DNA from: Bryum argenteum
Lineage: Eukaryota > Streptophyta > Bryopsida > Bryales > Bryaceae
NCBI GenBank assembly: GCA_037043015.1
Contig: CM073328.1
Coordinates: forward strand, 1,413,409 to 1,477,408
DNA: 64,000 nt
Reading direction: 5' to 3'
Of the stretch, positions 10,735-22,390 are shown piece after piece. The notes beneath the pieces were generated by a model, which did not search any database, was not told the DNA's origin, and was given only the letters and a program-made list of their open reading frames with translations. Positions within the stretch are counted from its first letter, which is position 1, and each line of letters begins with the position of its first letter. The translations under genes were made by a program, and so were the position numbers.

Positions 10735-13700
10735 GAGCCAGGCGGTAAGCTTTCTTCCGTATTTGAAACACTACACAAAGTTGAATGCTTTAGGGAGGAA
10801 TCATTTGACATGTAAAGTGTACTAAAAAAATGAATAAATTTGGTTTCTAATCTAGTCATAGATTAGACTCAGTGGTTCTATTCTTAATAGAGTGGTCTAA
10901 AATGGAGTAGGATTCATATGATGCTCTAGTAATCTTCACTCCTAGGTACGTAATAGCTTCTCCATGCAATAGTAGCATGTACTCACTTTCAGTACCATTT
11001 CAGAAACACCTATATTTCCAACTTCAGAGATTCATAACTCTTTGCAGAAGAGCCCAAAAATGACGATTCCACTTGCTCTATCTTTCTACTAATTTTCCCT
11101 ACGCATGAAACTTGTAACATCCCTGTAGATTTCCCGTTCAATTGAGCCATTATTGAACAAAGCAAAGCATGTATCGGTTGGAGTGAAGGAATGGAGATAG
11201 TCAATCATGAGGCAAATAGTAGAGGAGCCGTTCAATGATGAATATGTCTACATGACATTGGGGCCAGACATTGTTTTTTTTTTTTTTTTATTTTTTTTAA
11301 TTTTTTGTGAATTTACAGGTCGGTTTGCCGGAATAAGATCCGAGGGATGAGGGGAGGTGCATTAATGATTGATGGATGGTAATCTTCAAACAGTTAATTC
11401 AAGTTTTGACCTTCCAGAAGTGCTGGAAATAGTGACTATAGACTGCTTCAATGCTGACCCTTGTTTGTTATTTGCAGCCCAATTCCCTTTACAGTGGGAA
11501 AATGCTCAGTCCAGTAATCACTTGGTTATCCCTTGAACGCTCAGCCCCTGTGAAAATACACTGAAAAGCAAGCCCCAAGGGCATGCTTGGGCGTTTAAGG
11601 GTTGAGGGAACTAATGTAATGGGTAGAACATGAAGATTGCAATTTAGGATTAAGGCAGTTGAGGCTTCTGCATGAATTTTACAACCTGATTTGATAAATT
11701 CTCATCATGTTTGTCTTCAATAATGGCTTGAAGAATCCTTCTATGAATCTCTTTCAATCTTTGGAGTAAGATTATTCTCAATTGTCACGTCAAGAGCTCC
11801 TTGCAATGCACATTTTGTCACAATTTCCTTCTTCTACGCTACATCATTCCCTTCAGATTTCACACCCATCAAATGTTCTCTTTGTTTTTTGATTTCTATA
11901 AGACCTCCATTAGAAAGTGTTGTTCATGAGAATTCAGAATTATTAAAAACGGTAGTGGGGGGTCTAAATAAAAAATTCCAGGGATTTTGAAGAAAAAAAA
12001 TGCCATATTTACAACATACACCTTGTATGTATTACCACACCTCCACCAATTTACCACTCAAGAATAATGAACTTTACTCTTCGTCTAAGGAGCGTGAAAC
12101 AAGAAAACAACTATTTCAGCTTTGAAGTGATTGAAGGAATGTTCAAAAGTGCCCACCCTTTCAAGTATCAACATTTATTTTGCTATCCTCGAACCATCTA
12201 AGATCCAAATTGCAACCATTGCATATGGTATTATTTTCATAGACTTTTTCTCACATGTTTCTTTATGTGAATGAACAATGTTTGGAGGAGGGAGAAACAA
12301 TGATACAAAATGTATATCAACTTTCTCTTGCTTTGGTTAACTTAGATAAAGGATCAAGTTTTACTAATTCAAGCATGGATGTGGTCCCTACATTTGAAAA
12401 GTAGAATTTCAAATTTTAAAAATCTTTTATAGCTAAACCTGGTTTTCAAGCCGAAATGAAGCACATAGAAGTTTCTTTTTCAAATTTTAATTGAGAAAAT
12501 TTGACTTTATGATTTCACTCAAGTTTCTACTCTAAGTTATTAATAGCCCATTCAAGTTGAATGTTTGAGAGATTTTTAAAAGGAAAGTTTGATATTTCTA
12601 ATTATGCTCATTAGTTTAATAAGTGCTTATTCAAGATCATAACTTAAAATGAACAATAGCATTTTATTTTTTTTAACAAAACAATCTATTGCAACACTAT
12701 TGTCAATTTTAGTTGATGTTGAGATATATATATGTATGATATTATTGATCTTCGAGTAAAAAGTTTGTTAAATTCACTTTGAGCTAGTGAAAGAATATTA
12801 GTATAGCACAAATCTTCATACTTTCAAAAAAAAATATGAATATTCCTCCCTCTCTTGTTTGTCGCGGCCAAATAATGACATAGTTACCACAAGGATACAT
12901 TTGTATAAATATTGGATTATTGGTTTTTCCTTCCTATTGTTTGGGCTCAAAACTACAATTGACTTTTTCCGAAAGTTGATGGCCTTTTTTGTGTATACTT
13001 CAATAATTGTAGATATAATAATGATATTCAACATATCTATGTTAACCTTCTTATCATGCCAAGATTTTTACTGTACATACAAGAACATGACTTAGATTAT
13101 AAGAATGTGCCTTAAATATAAGTATTCTTTTTCCCTCTTTATAACAAACATTCCTCATCCACTATAGGTTAGTGTGTAAAATGATATCTCAAAATGCGCT
13201 TCAATGAACAAGAAATTCACAATTTTGCAATGACCTTCACACTGTGAAAATATATCCCTTTGTTTTTGGATTCTCTTGTATTGATAAATTCACCTTTTAA
13301 TTATCAATGAAGAGTTGCATAGTATCAAGGCTCTAGATACAATCTCACTTAAGAATTGATTCAATGCCTGCAATAATTGAATTGCTTCTTTTTGCGGTTA
13401 AGAGTAACTTCACCACAAGGAAACTATTACTTTCAGCGATGGATTCTTTAAAGGAGCTCATGCACTAAAGGTTATCTTGAAGTTTGATTTACATTCAGAA
13501 TACTCCAAACACACACTAAAACTCTCAATTGAATACAATCGAATTGAAAAGGTCAAGTTAAGCATTGCTAAGTATAGAAATGGAGATACAAGACTCACAT
13601 CCATCCCTTCAGACTCTGTTGTAAAGGACTCACATCCACCATACAATGTCCGAACCATTATGATTTTCATAATCAATATTTGAGTGCCTCACTATGAATA

Positions 13701-13922
13701 TTAACACACATATACATTCAATTCAACCTTTTGCTACAAACAATTTTAAAACCTTTCAAAACTCAACCAAGAACAAAATTGATAATGTTCAACACATCAA
13801 TGTTGATTATTGAAGAGAGGAAAGTATTACAAAGCTAATGAGACACAAACTTCGAGTTTACACTCTGCACTTGATCATTATGCAAGAAACTAAGGCCATC
13901 TAAAAAGATTGGAATTGATGAG
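10735..13922. other. Intergenic AT-rich region, no gene recognised
   Basis: This 3.2-kb stretch separates the zinc-finger gene from the 3' end of the convergent FN3 gene. Only short random-looking reading frames occur. It contains a T-rich run near 11275-11305 and one tiny MITE-like palindrome (11530-11601). No RNA gene or conserved motif was recognised. Confidence 0.6.
11530..11601. mobile_element. Tiny MITE-like element with CCCTTRAACGC termini
   Basis: The left end CCCTTGAACGCTCAG and the right end TTGGGCGTTTAAGGG form an imperfect terminal inverted repeat. The same terminal sequence bounds the larger element at 53441-54413. The flanks are TTAT and TTGA, both near TTAA. It is only 72 bp long and probably a deletion derivative. 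Confidence 0.5.
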
Positions 13923-16397
13923 CTACGGCGCTGAATAAAAATAGTCTTGGAAGAACGTGAATGAGGAAAAAGAAATAACGGAAATTAGCACAATCCACAC
14001 ATGCCAAAACCGCTTGAACCGCTTGACGAAATCAACTCCCTTCTCCAACCACGATTGGTGAGCTTTCTTCACGAGCAACTTCATCTCCTTCTTCGACTTG
14101 ATGCTCTTGACGGAAGAAGATGCTGATGTTGGTGCTGCAATTGCAGTTTCTGGTCGTGCTCGTGTAGGTGATGTTGGCTTCGGAGCTCCTGAAGCCGCTA
14201 CCACAATTGTTGCAGGTGCCACGGATTTCTGCCTCTTTGACAACGACCCTAAAGACTTTGTAGCCGGAGCCTTCTCCTTCTTCGGTACGAGCTCCCGTTT
14301 CGGAGCCACAATCGGAAACTTAGCAAATCCTGACTTCTCCAGCTCTCGTGGTGGTGCCCCGGTAAGCTTCTTAGGTGCAGGAATCTCACCTTTGGCTTTT
14401 AGCTTAGCGAGTTTTGGCTTCTCCTCCTTCGGTGGTGTTGCCTCTGCGAGCTTCCTACGTGCCGATTCAAGCTTGGTGTTTGGGTGTGTAGGCGCGTAGG
14501 GGGACTCCACCTTCACACGAACCTTTTTCAATGTCTTAGGCACCTGAACTACAAGTGGCAAATGTGCCCTTTCCGGAGGACCCTGATGTGTTGGCCTCTC
14601 CATATTTGGCACCTCCAATGCTGCAATCTTCGGTCGAGGGGCAGGAACTGCAACATTCTCTCGTGCTTTGCTCTCACAAGGGAGCTCTTTGATGTCAATA
14701 GTTGCAGGTGGCTCTATTGGTGGCAGCTCGATCACAGCCACTTTGCTAAGTTCACTCGCACCGTGAGCATTGATAACCTGTTGTTTAAAAAAATAATTTG
14801 GTCACTCTAGCAATGGTAGAAAATTCGTTATCGATCCAACTCTCGCATTGTCAAAAGTACGAACCTGCACTGCTGCTCTGTAATTTGATGCTCTGATGAA
14901 GTTTGACAAGTTGTGTAGTCTAGCCTCCTCTTCGTAAATCTTTCTTAACGGCCCTCCTCGGTTGTCGTCCAAGTGAAGTGCATACCTGCAAAACTCCAAA
15001 ACAGAGCAGTGGTGAGTTTCAGAGATAAGCACACCCAGCTCCAAAGGTTTAGATTCATGCATATTTGTTGAAGCACCAATTTTTGCTTCCTTTTACCCAA
15101 CTGAATTTCAGTACCTTGAAATCAGCATGCTATTATCAGGTTGTGGAGCCTTTGGTACCGCTCGTGGGGCAGGGTCCGTCATCACCACTGAAACTGTACA
15201 GAACCGAAATGAACATTAGCAGATAAGCAGAGTATAAGAACAAACCTCAATTTTTGTGTATACGTACTTACCAGAGTGAGCGCTATCCCCTAGCTCGTTA
15301 TGTGCATAAACACACACGACGTAGTTGGTGCCGGGCTCCAACTCTTTCGCGACAAACTTGTTGTCGTGGGTTGTGCTTACGCGGCGACTTTTGGAATTTT
15401 GAGGACTAGACTGTGTCTGTACGTACATCTGCACCTTGACTGTTGCATTAGATTTTTTGCAGAAAAAAAAATTCATAAAAGTAATTGTTTGTTGCAATCA
15501 CACATTATCAACAATCATATGAACTCTTACCTCCACGCAGTAGAATTCAATGAATCTCCCGCCGTCATGCACAGGAGGGCGCCAGGCCAATTCAATCGAA
15601 TGAGTGCCATGTTTCGAAACCACTGGCTTTGATGGCTCTGATGGTGGACCGGATTTCGTAAGAAAGGTAGCTGCCAATCAAAAAAAAAATGGTAAGCTTG
15701 CAACTCGTTTTTTAAAAAGAAGTATTGATAAGCATGATGGGCACGATTCACTTACTTTCAAATGTCCATGATCCCACCGTGGTTAGAGTCCGGATGCGGA
15801 CTCCAACCTTTGATGCAGGTGGAAGAGTAGTCAATTGATACGAGTGGGCACTTCCATAATATACTATGGTCCAAGCCATAGCGGTTCCTAGCTTCGTCTC
15901 AATCTGGAATCTGCAGGCTCAATTATTCAACATGAATATCTATTCGACAAGAATAATCGTTTATAACACATCGAGAATGGTGAATAAGATGCTTACATGG
16001 TTCCGGGAGGAAAGATGTAATTCTTGTGGCACCAATCGAGGTCAATGGTTGTTGCAGTGATTTTCCATGTAACATTAGGCTCTGCAACATGAGAAACCCG
16101 AGACTCTCCTTGGATCTCTTCATCGCCATAGCCTTCATCACTCTCCACACTGGATCCTCGAGCATTGTCGCTTGGAGGCTCTTCGGTGCTTGCATTATTG
16201 AAAACCACCTTCATTTTGTCTTTCCTATCCGCCATCTGTTCGGCTTGGGCGGCCTCGTGTTTGGCTTCCGAAGCGCTGGAAGCAGTCTCCTTCTCCAAAC
16301 AGATCTTCGTGAGCTCGACTATCTCCTCCATGGTCCCCTCCGCCGTAGCAACCATGTGTGCTACCACCTCTAGCGCTTTAACTCCTGGAGCAAACAT
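13923..16397 (-). CDS. Tail-anchored fibronectin type III protein (FNDC3-like), 7 exons, 635 aa
   Basis: Reading on the minus strand, the exons are 16397-15997, 15910-15756, 15670-15531, 15428-15272, 15193-15115, 14985-14865 and 14777-13923. All have GT-AG junctions and the total is 1908 nt in frame. An acidic/Ala-rich N-terminus is followed by about three FN3 repeats, the second clearest (GPPSEPSKPVVS ... ELAWRPPVHDGG ... LEPGTNYVVCVYAHNELGDS). The third ends YRAAVQ/VINAHGASE across an exon junction. The last exon adds a Lys/Pro/Ala-rich linker and a single hydrophobic C-terminal segment (WIVLISVISFSSFTFF), which predicts a tail anchor in the ER or another membrane. Animal FNDC3 proteins share this order of FN3 repeats and a C-terminal anchor. 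The start ATG is the first in frame, but an upstream exon cannot be excluded because a minisatellite abuts it. Confidence 0.8.
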
Positions 16398-16930
16398 AGC
16401 ACAAACACCTCTATCACTACAACCTTGCGTGCACGAACCTCTTGCGCGCCGACCGCTCGCACTACGAACCCTGGCACTTCAAACCCACGCGCTTCAAACC
16501 TTCGGGCTACAAAACCCTCGCGCTACAAAACCTTCCCGTTACAAGACCGTCGCGCTAAGAAACTCCCGCGCTAAGAAACCCTCGCACTATGAAACCCTCG
16601 CGCTACAAACCCTTGCGCTAAGAAACCCTCGCTCTACGAACCTTCGAGAGACGCACCTCGTGCACCAACCTCTCGCGCACCGATCGCTCGCAGTACAAAA
16701 CCCTCGCCCTACAAACTCTCGAGCTACTCACCTTCCTGCACCTACCTCTTGTGCACCGACCGCCAGCGCTACGACCTTGGGCGCTAGGTCCTCTCGCACC
16801 ACAACACCCTACGCGACAACTTCCGGCTCGCTCGCACTGACACCACGCACACTACGCACACTGACCTCTCGCGCACCGATATCTCACGCTACACCTTTCG
16901 CGCTACAAACCCTCGAGCTACATGTTCTCG
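16393..16930. repeat. GC-rich minisatellite (unit about 16-20 bp, CGCGCTACAAACCCTCG-like)
   Basis: Dozens of imperfect copies of GCGCTACGAAACCCTCG and related words run from directly upstream of the FN3 gene's first codon to about 16930. Its composition contrasts sharply with its AT-rich surroundings. It creates a long plus-strand reading frame of repetitive sequence that is not a real gene. Confidence 0.8.
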
Positions 16931-17157
16931 AGAAGAGAGTTGCAATGGCGGTCTGCCCCTCATTCACTTCTGAGACCTCTTCGGAATCAGTGGATCGTTC
17001 CCGAGGCTACCACTTGTGGAATGATATTGTGTTGTTTAAGCCTACATGTGAAGCGTCTTGAATATATTGTTCTTCACCCTCGACCCTGGCCGCAGCAATG
17101 AAATCTAGGTATCATAATATTCAAGTGGCTTCCAAACGCACCCTTATATGTATGTGT

Positions 17158-17160
<3 letters not shown>

Positions 17161-17245
<85 letters not shown>
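17161..17245. repeat. (TA)n microsatellite
   Basis: This is an uninterrupted run of about 42 TA dinucleotides. Confidence 0.98.
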
Positions 17246-17249
<4 letters not shown>

Positions 17250-17380
17250 CTTTAGAATCTTTTTCTCTCTATTTTAGTTGAGTATAAAAATTATTCTACA
17301 AATTGTTCATATTTGAGTAAAGGGTTTTTTACTTAAAATTATGACTTTTTGACAAATTTTTAGTGTGACATCATTCTAAA

Positions 17381-17500
17381 ATATGGTTGGGTAAAGAACT
17401 TGATGAAGTTTCAAAAGGCATAATATAGTTGGGTAAAGAACTTGATGAAGTTTCAAAAGGCATAATATGGTTGGGTAAAGAACTTGATGAAGTTTCAAAA
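17381..17500. repeat. 42-bp tandem repeat, three copies
   Basis: Units start at 17381, 17423 and 17465 with ATATGGTTGGGTAAAGAACT. They are nearly identical, so the array is young. Confidence 0.9.
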
Positions 17501-18719
17501 GTGCATGTAACAAAATTTACAAAGCCAAATTCCAATGTTAGAACCTTTATCAAGAAATTTTTTGTTTCAAGTCAAAAAAGGGCAATTTTAAATTATTCTT
17601 TTTTTGAATGTTTTTTTCTAAAAAATTAATCATTACAAAGTTACTACTCAAGCTCCAAAGTGACCTAAGTCAAAGAGATTGCAAGTTTTACAAGGGCAAC
17701 CTCCAAAAAGTATAAAAACAATCTTCAAGAATTTTGGTAATTTCACAATTATTTCTCTCAAAATTTGTCGATTGAGATTTTGAATTTTTCTTAAAGAAAT
17801 TTCACCTAAAAATCATAAACTCATAAAGGTATCTACTTACCATTTACTATTTCTATAAATAAAAGACAATAAACGTGATGCTTGCTTTCTTGAATTGCTG
17901 ATTTTATACCTTCATCTATGAGAGAATTTGAATGAAGGTACAAAAAGCAAAATGAGTCTGTAAATTTTGCACAAGCATGCTTTTCTTAGTTATCTACATG
18001 GAAAAAAATATGAGCAAAATGTTGGGGGCAACAATCATCAAGTCCCTCCTTGTTCAAAGTAGACTATTTCTCCTCGACAATGCCCTAAAAAATTTTTGCA
18101 TCAATTTTGAAAGCTATGATCTCACAATTGTTGTAAATTCGATGGTTGAAATGTGACATGGTATTTCTAATAGTAGTTTCTTTTGAGATCTTATAGTTGA
18201 AAATCCTTTTAAATGGTAAACATATCCGCCTTACCTCAATCTCTAGCAGGTGGTCAAAAATTGGAGTTTTTGAGTTTAAAGCTCCAAAAAATGCTTCGAC
18301 CTTTATAGATTAGTCAATAAGTGCTTCCCTTTCGATAAATTTGTGACATCCTCTAACCACTTATTGCTGAACAAGGGAGTGTATTCATTCTTTCCTCTTC
18401 ATGGCAACATGCGAAGTATATGAAAACAATAACAATTTCACCTTCAACCAAATTTGGAAAGTTAAACACCCTAATTTTTTTCGTTGATCTTTATTTATAA
18501 AAGTTTACAATCGGTCTGTCTGCCTGTCCTTGGCAATCCATACATGCGTGGCCATGATCATGGCCATCATCATTTGGTCATGAATACACGGTATCAAGAG
18601 TTTTGAAGATTTGGAAGATTTTCCGTTAGTGGCATCTGGGTTATTACTAAGAGTTTACTAGATCCATATAATATAACTAGAAGTAAAGGGACAAGGATTA
18701 TGGTATATTAAATGGGAGC

Positions 18720-19165
18720 AAAGAAGGAGCGAACAGGAGAGCAAGGGAACATCGGAGGTAAACTAGGATGCGGGAGGAAAGGATAGGAACTCGGAACAAA
18801 GGACGGAAACCACGAACGAGGAATGATAGGAATGAATGATGAAAACTAGGAATATATGATGGTAACCGGCAACGAGAACTAGACAAATGAGAACTAGAAA
18901 CAAATGATGGGAACTAAGAACAAATGATGGTAACCGGGAAGGAATGATGTGAACTATGAACAAACGATGGGAACTAGGAATAGATGATAGGCACCTAGAA
19001 CGATTGATGGAAACCAAGAAAGGAAGTTGTCGGACGAGGAACTCGGAACAAAATATGGAAATCAAAAAGTGGATTTTGGAGGTAGAGAACCGGTATCAAA
19101 GAAATGGGGAATGAGGAACAAGAACATAAGACGAGGAACTAGGAACAAGGGAACGAGGAAACTTA
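18720..19165. repeat. Purine-rich minisatellite (about 24-28 bp, GAACAAATGATGGGAACTAG-like)
   Basis: Degenerate copies of a GGGAACTAGGAACAAATGAT-like motif run through about 450 bp. The minus-strand reading frames here are by-products of the repeat. The rest of 17.5-20.4 kb shows no gene. Confidence 0.75.
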
Positions 19166-19609
19166 GGACATGCCATAAATCTCAAAAAGGAGGATGACCA
19201 TCAACTACGGATCCGAGGATAGAGGGTAGTTTTTAAAGACTACCAAATAAAGAGCTCACCCATTAGGATGAGGGGGGTCTTACTCACGAATTAATCAAAT
19301 GTTTTTATTTGTGTGTCGGGAGGACACAATATATACTAGTACATAATACTTTCTTAGCACTCTTTTAGAGGCGTCCTAAGAAAGGCTTGTGCTGAAGAGA
19401 AGGGTAACCAATGATTGGGAAAACCAACAACTAGTTCATTATGAGCCGATGGAAATAGCCCATTAGCTAGTTGATTCTTGGAACTACCAACTTAAAACCA
19501 ATGAAAATCACAATTATTTTTCTATTCTTAGTATAACATGAGGGCACCGTAACTAGAGGATATAACTAGTAAGGATGAAATTATTTCCCAAATCCAACTC
19601 TCTCTTTGA

Positions 19610-20395
19610 AATTTCTTTTTGGAGGTAATTGAGAATAAAAGCTAACCATTACATCAGATATGGATGTGCTTAAAGGAGGCCAGCGAGCTGGTCACTGAGC
19701 CTCTTGTGGGGCAAATAATCCCTGCCTAGCAAATAAAAATTGGGGTATATTTGCCCCCTAATTTTTAATGGTTGATGTCACCCATAGTTCCATGAGTCAC
19801 CCACTAGTGTAAAACGGGGTCGTAGTCCTCATTCCTAAACTCAAATTTAAAAAAAAAAAAAACATAGTAAGGTAGAATGACCGTAAACCGCTCAAATAAG
19901 AGATTCAGTATGGTTGTGGACCTCGTGTGTACTGTTTGTAATTTTTCTTGGATGGGAAAACAGGAGGGAGAGTGAATGCAAAAATTTCAAAAATAAAATA
20001 GCAAAAATTGAATTTACTACAAATTTTTGAAGTCAAAAGTGTACATGACCTTGAAGTGATCAGTAGACTCTCCTTTTTATCCGGGAGATGAGTACTTTGT
20101 GGCACTCACGCATGTAGCTAAAACCGTGCAAAATAGAGTTAATGAACCATGAACCATGAACCAACCACCTCCCTACAAATGTCCATATCGAGTCACTATT
20201 TATGAAAGTGCTGTGCACGCAATAAGGTCACGCCATGGGCAGCTACAGGGGCGGTCTACCCTGTACTTTTGGGAGGCCGCACGGTTTAAGGTCATTCTAA
20301 GCTTACCTTAGGGCATCCCAAAACGCAAAAAAACAAACAAATCCCTTTGAAATCCCTTTTTGGAGGTAACTGAGAAAAAAAGCTAACCATTAAGG
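19610..20395. repeat. Pair of short dispersed repeat copies
   Basis: The motif TTTTTGGAGGTAAYTGAG followed by AAAGCTAACCATTA occurs at about 19615-19650 and again at about 20355-20392, with similar flanks. This suggests a local duplication or two copies of a small element. Confidence 0.5.
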
Positions 20396-20398
20396 CAG

Positions 20399-20619
20399 AG
20401 AGACCCAAAACCGACAGGCGACCAATAACCAATCTAGCCCAATTCCTAGATTTTGAAAGGACAGATGTACCTCATTTGTATATTTGAGCATGAGGTCGGT
20501 TTTAGGTCGCAAGCAACTTTTCACTTCAAACAATTATAACTATTTGAATAATGCAAATAAAATCACAAAACTTTTTGCATTCAACAAGAACCTTATGTTT
20601 GCACACATGAAAATTCTAA

Positions 20620-20718
<99 letters not shown>

Positions 20719-20763
20719 AATATCATGTGCTAAAATCCTTAAGTTGTCGGTTATAGGTCTGTC
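20399..20763. mobile_element. MITE with AGACMCCYATAACCGACA-type inverted repeats, carrying an expanded (TA)n
   Basis: The left end GAGACCCAAAACCGACAGG and the right end GTTGTCGGTTATAGGTCTGT form imperfect terminal inverted repeats. The interior is similar to the element at 62231-62502 (shared CCTAGATT..TGAAAG and GATGTACCTCAT..GTATAT blocks). A (TA)43 run at 20629-20714 lies within this copy and is absent from the other. Confidence 0.65.
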
Positions 20764-20840
20764 TACCTTACATCAGGTATCCCTGATCCCAACTCGCTTT
20801 TTAGTATACAGAATCAAAGTACCCGACTGACTGTAGAGCA

Positions 20841-22390
20841 CTAGTGGGACCCGTGCCGTTGAGCACGTTCAACTTGGATTGCCTAAAGCTATAAAACATT
20901 CATAAACTTCAAATAAGTTTATACGAAAAATATTAAAAATACATATCGAATTTATATATTTAGATTAATAAAATATACATCAATGGTCTCAAACATGGTC
21001 TCTATTGGATCATTCCTCAAAATGGGTATTGACCGTTGGAATCCCTTTACTCTTTGTAAAAGGGTATTATAACATTCGTTTGCGGGTTCACTCTTGAGCA
21101 ACCATAGGCCATGAGTGTATATCTTATAATCATGGACGAAATCTCACCGTCTTCATCAAAAGGCCCTATAATCCAAGATGCTATCCTTGATGTAACATAC
21201 ACATCGGTAGCTAAACTAAATTTAGCTACTTTTGATCCATAAACACTCATTAAAGATGGATCCACCCAAGGCCGTCTTATTCTATCTCGCCTCCAATTCT
21301 TTTTGTGATGGATATGCATAGTTGGATAGCGGAGGAAACTCTATCTTACATGCAAATCCCCAATCACAAACACCTATGTACATATTATCTTCTTCTCTCG
21401 TGTAATAAGATGTTGTCGGAGACAAATCACAATGTATGCTACCATTTATATACGTAAATAGCATACCAAATAAAAAGTGCCAAGACAATCGGATTCGTAG
21501 TCGTTGAAACAACTTCACATTGTCGCATCCACTCCTGGCTCCATACGTGATTTTCCATTGCGCTTCAAGACCATACTTCTCAAAGTTCCAAAGATTCCAC
21601 CATCGCATATATCCATGCGGTTTAGAAGGATGTATGGCAAATAATTTCATAAATAGAGGATGGACCAAAGAACAACTTGTGGCTTCTATGTTCATTGATT
21701 GAAAACTATTTCTATGAACAAGACTAATGAAGGCTTTACAAGCGTACTCCTCTTCTCTTGGAATGAAATCGACTCCTATTATGTGACACTTAAAAATCAC
21801 ACCGTAGCTACGTCTAGCAACCTCCCTATTACCGTTCAAATCAATAACCTCCGCATCGAGTGGGAGGAAATGCAACAAAGATCCATCTAACGGATCTTTG
21901 TTTATCCCATGTACTAACCTACGAGGTTCAATTACTAATTCATCAACTCGGCATCAAGCCATGAAATTTTTGTCATTAAAGAGTCAAAATTGGGATCAAA
22001 AGGATCTAAAACTTGAAGCATCCAATTTTTTAAATTAGTGGTACCACTATTGACCTCCTCGCAAATAAGACTATCAAACCTCTCAAAAGACATCCGCTAC
22101 CTATTTCTTTCTAACACATTTATATCTTTTTACTATCTAAACACCTAAAAAAACTAAAGACTACTTCTAGTCTTTTTATTTTATATTCCAATTTTAGAGC
22201 TAACGCATAGATCTTCCTATCTTTTAACCGTAGGTCTAAAACAATCTTATCTCTTTGAGAGAAGTTCCTTTCTCAAAAGACCAACAGTCTACTCCTACTC
22301 TTTTTACTTTCAGTTCCTACTTTAATTCTAAGTCATAGATTTAGCTACAATCTACTTCTAGTTTTTTTACTTTCTATTCCAATATTGGTT
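20841..22390 (-). mobile_element. Non-autonomous or truncated Helitron copy with kinase cargo
   Basis: On the minus strand the element ends at 20841 with CTAG followed by a host T. A perfect 5-bp-stem hairpin (CGTGC-TCAACG-GCACG at 20867-20852) precedes it, which is the hallmark of a Helitron 3' end. The sequence is highly similar to 51026-53000, including the kinase-like gene, but lacks about 540 bp of the kinase N-terminal region. The left boundary near 22390 is where similarity stops; a 5' TC end is not proven. No Rep-helicase sequence is present. Confidence 0.7.
21047..21890 (-). pseudogene. Protein-kinase-like pseudogene (Helitron cargo, short copy)
   Basis: Two overlapping minus-strand frames (21878-21282 and 21319-21047) match the kinase-like gene at 51188-52643 almost residue for residue. 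The glycine loop (ARRSYGVIFKC), the HCDLS catalytic segment and the CDWGFAC segment are recognisable. The N-terminal third is missing and the frame changes just after HCDLSP and again near KKNWRRDRIRRPW. This copy keeps a Trp codon (RIRLSWHF) where the other copy has a stop, so the two copies decayed separately from an intact ancestor. Confidence 0.7.

Noticed and set aside
16165-17061. Plus-strand open frame of 298 codons with repeated ALQTLAL/RNPR-like sequence
   Set aside because: It is produced by the minisatellite at 16393-16930 and overlaps the first exon of the FN3 gene on the other strand.
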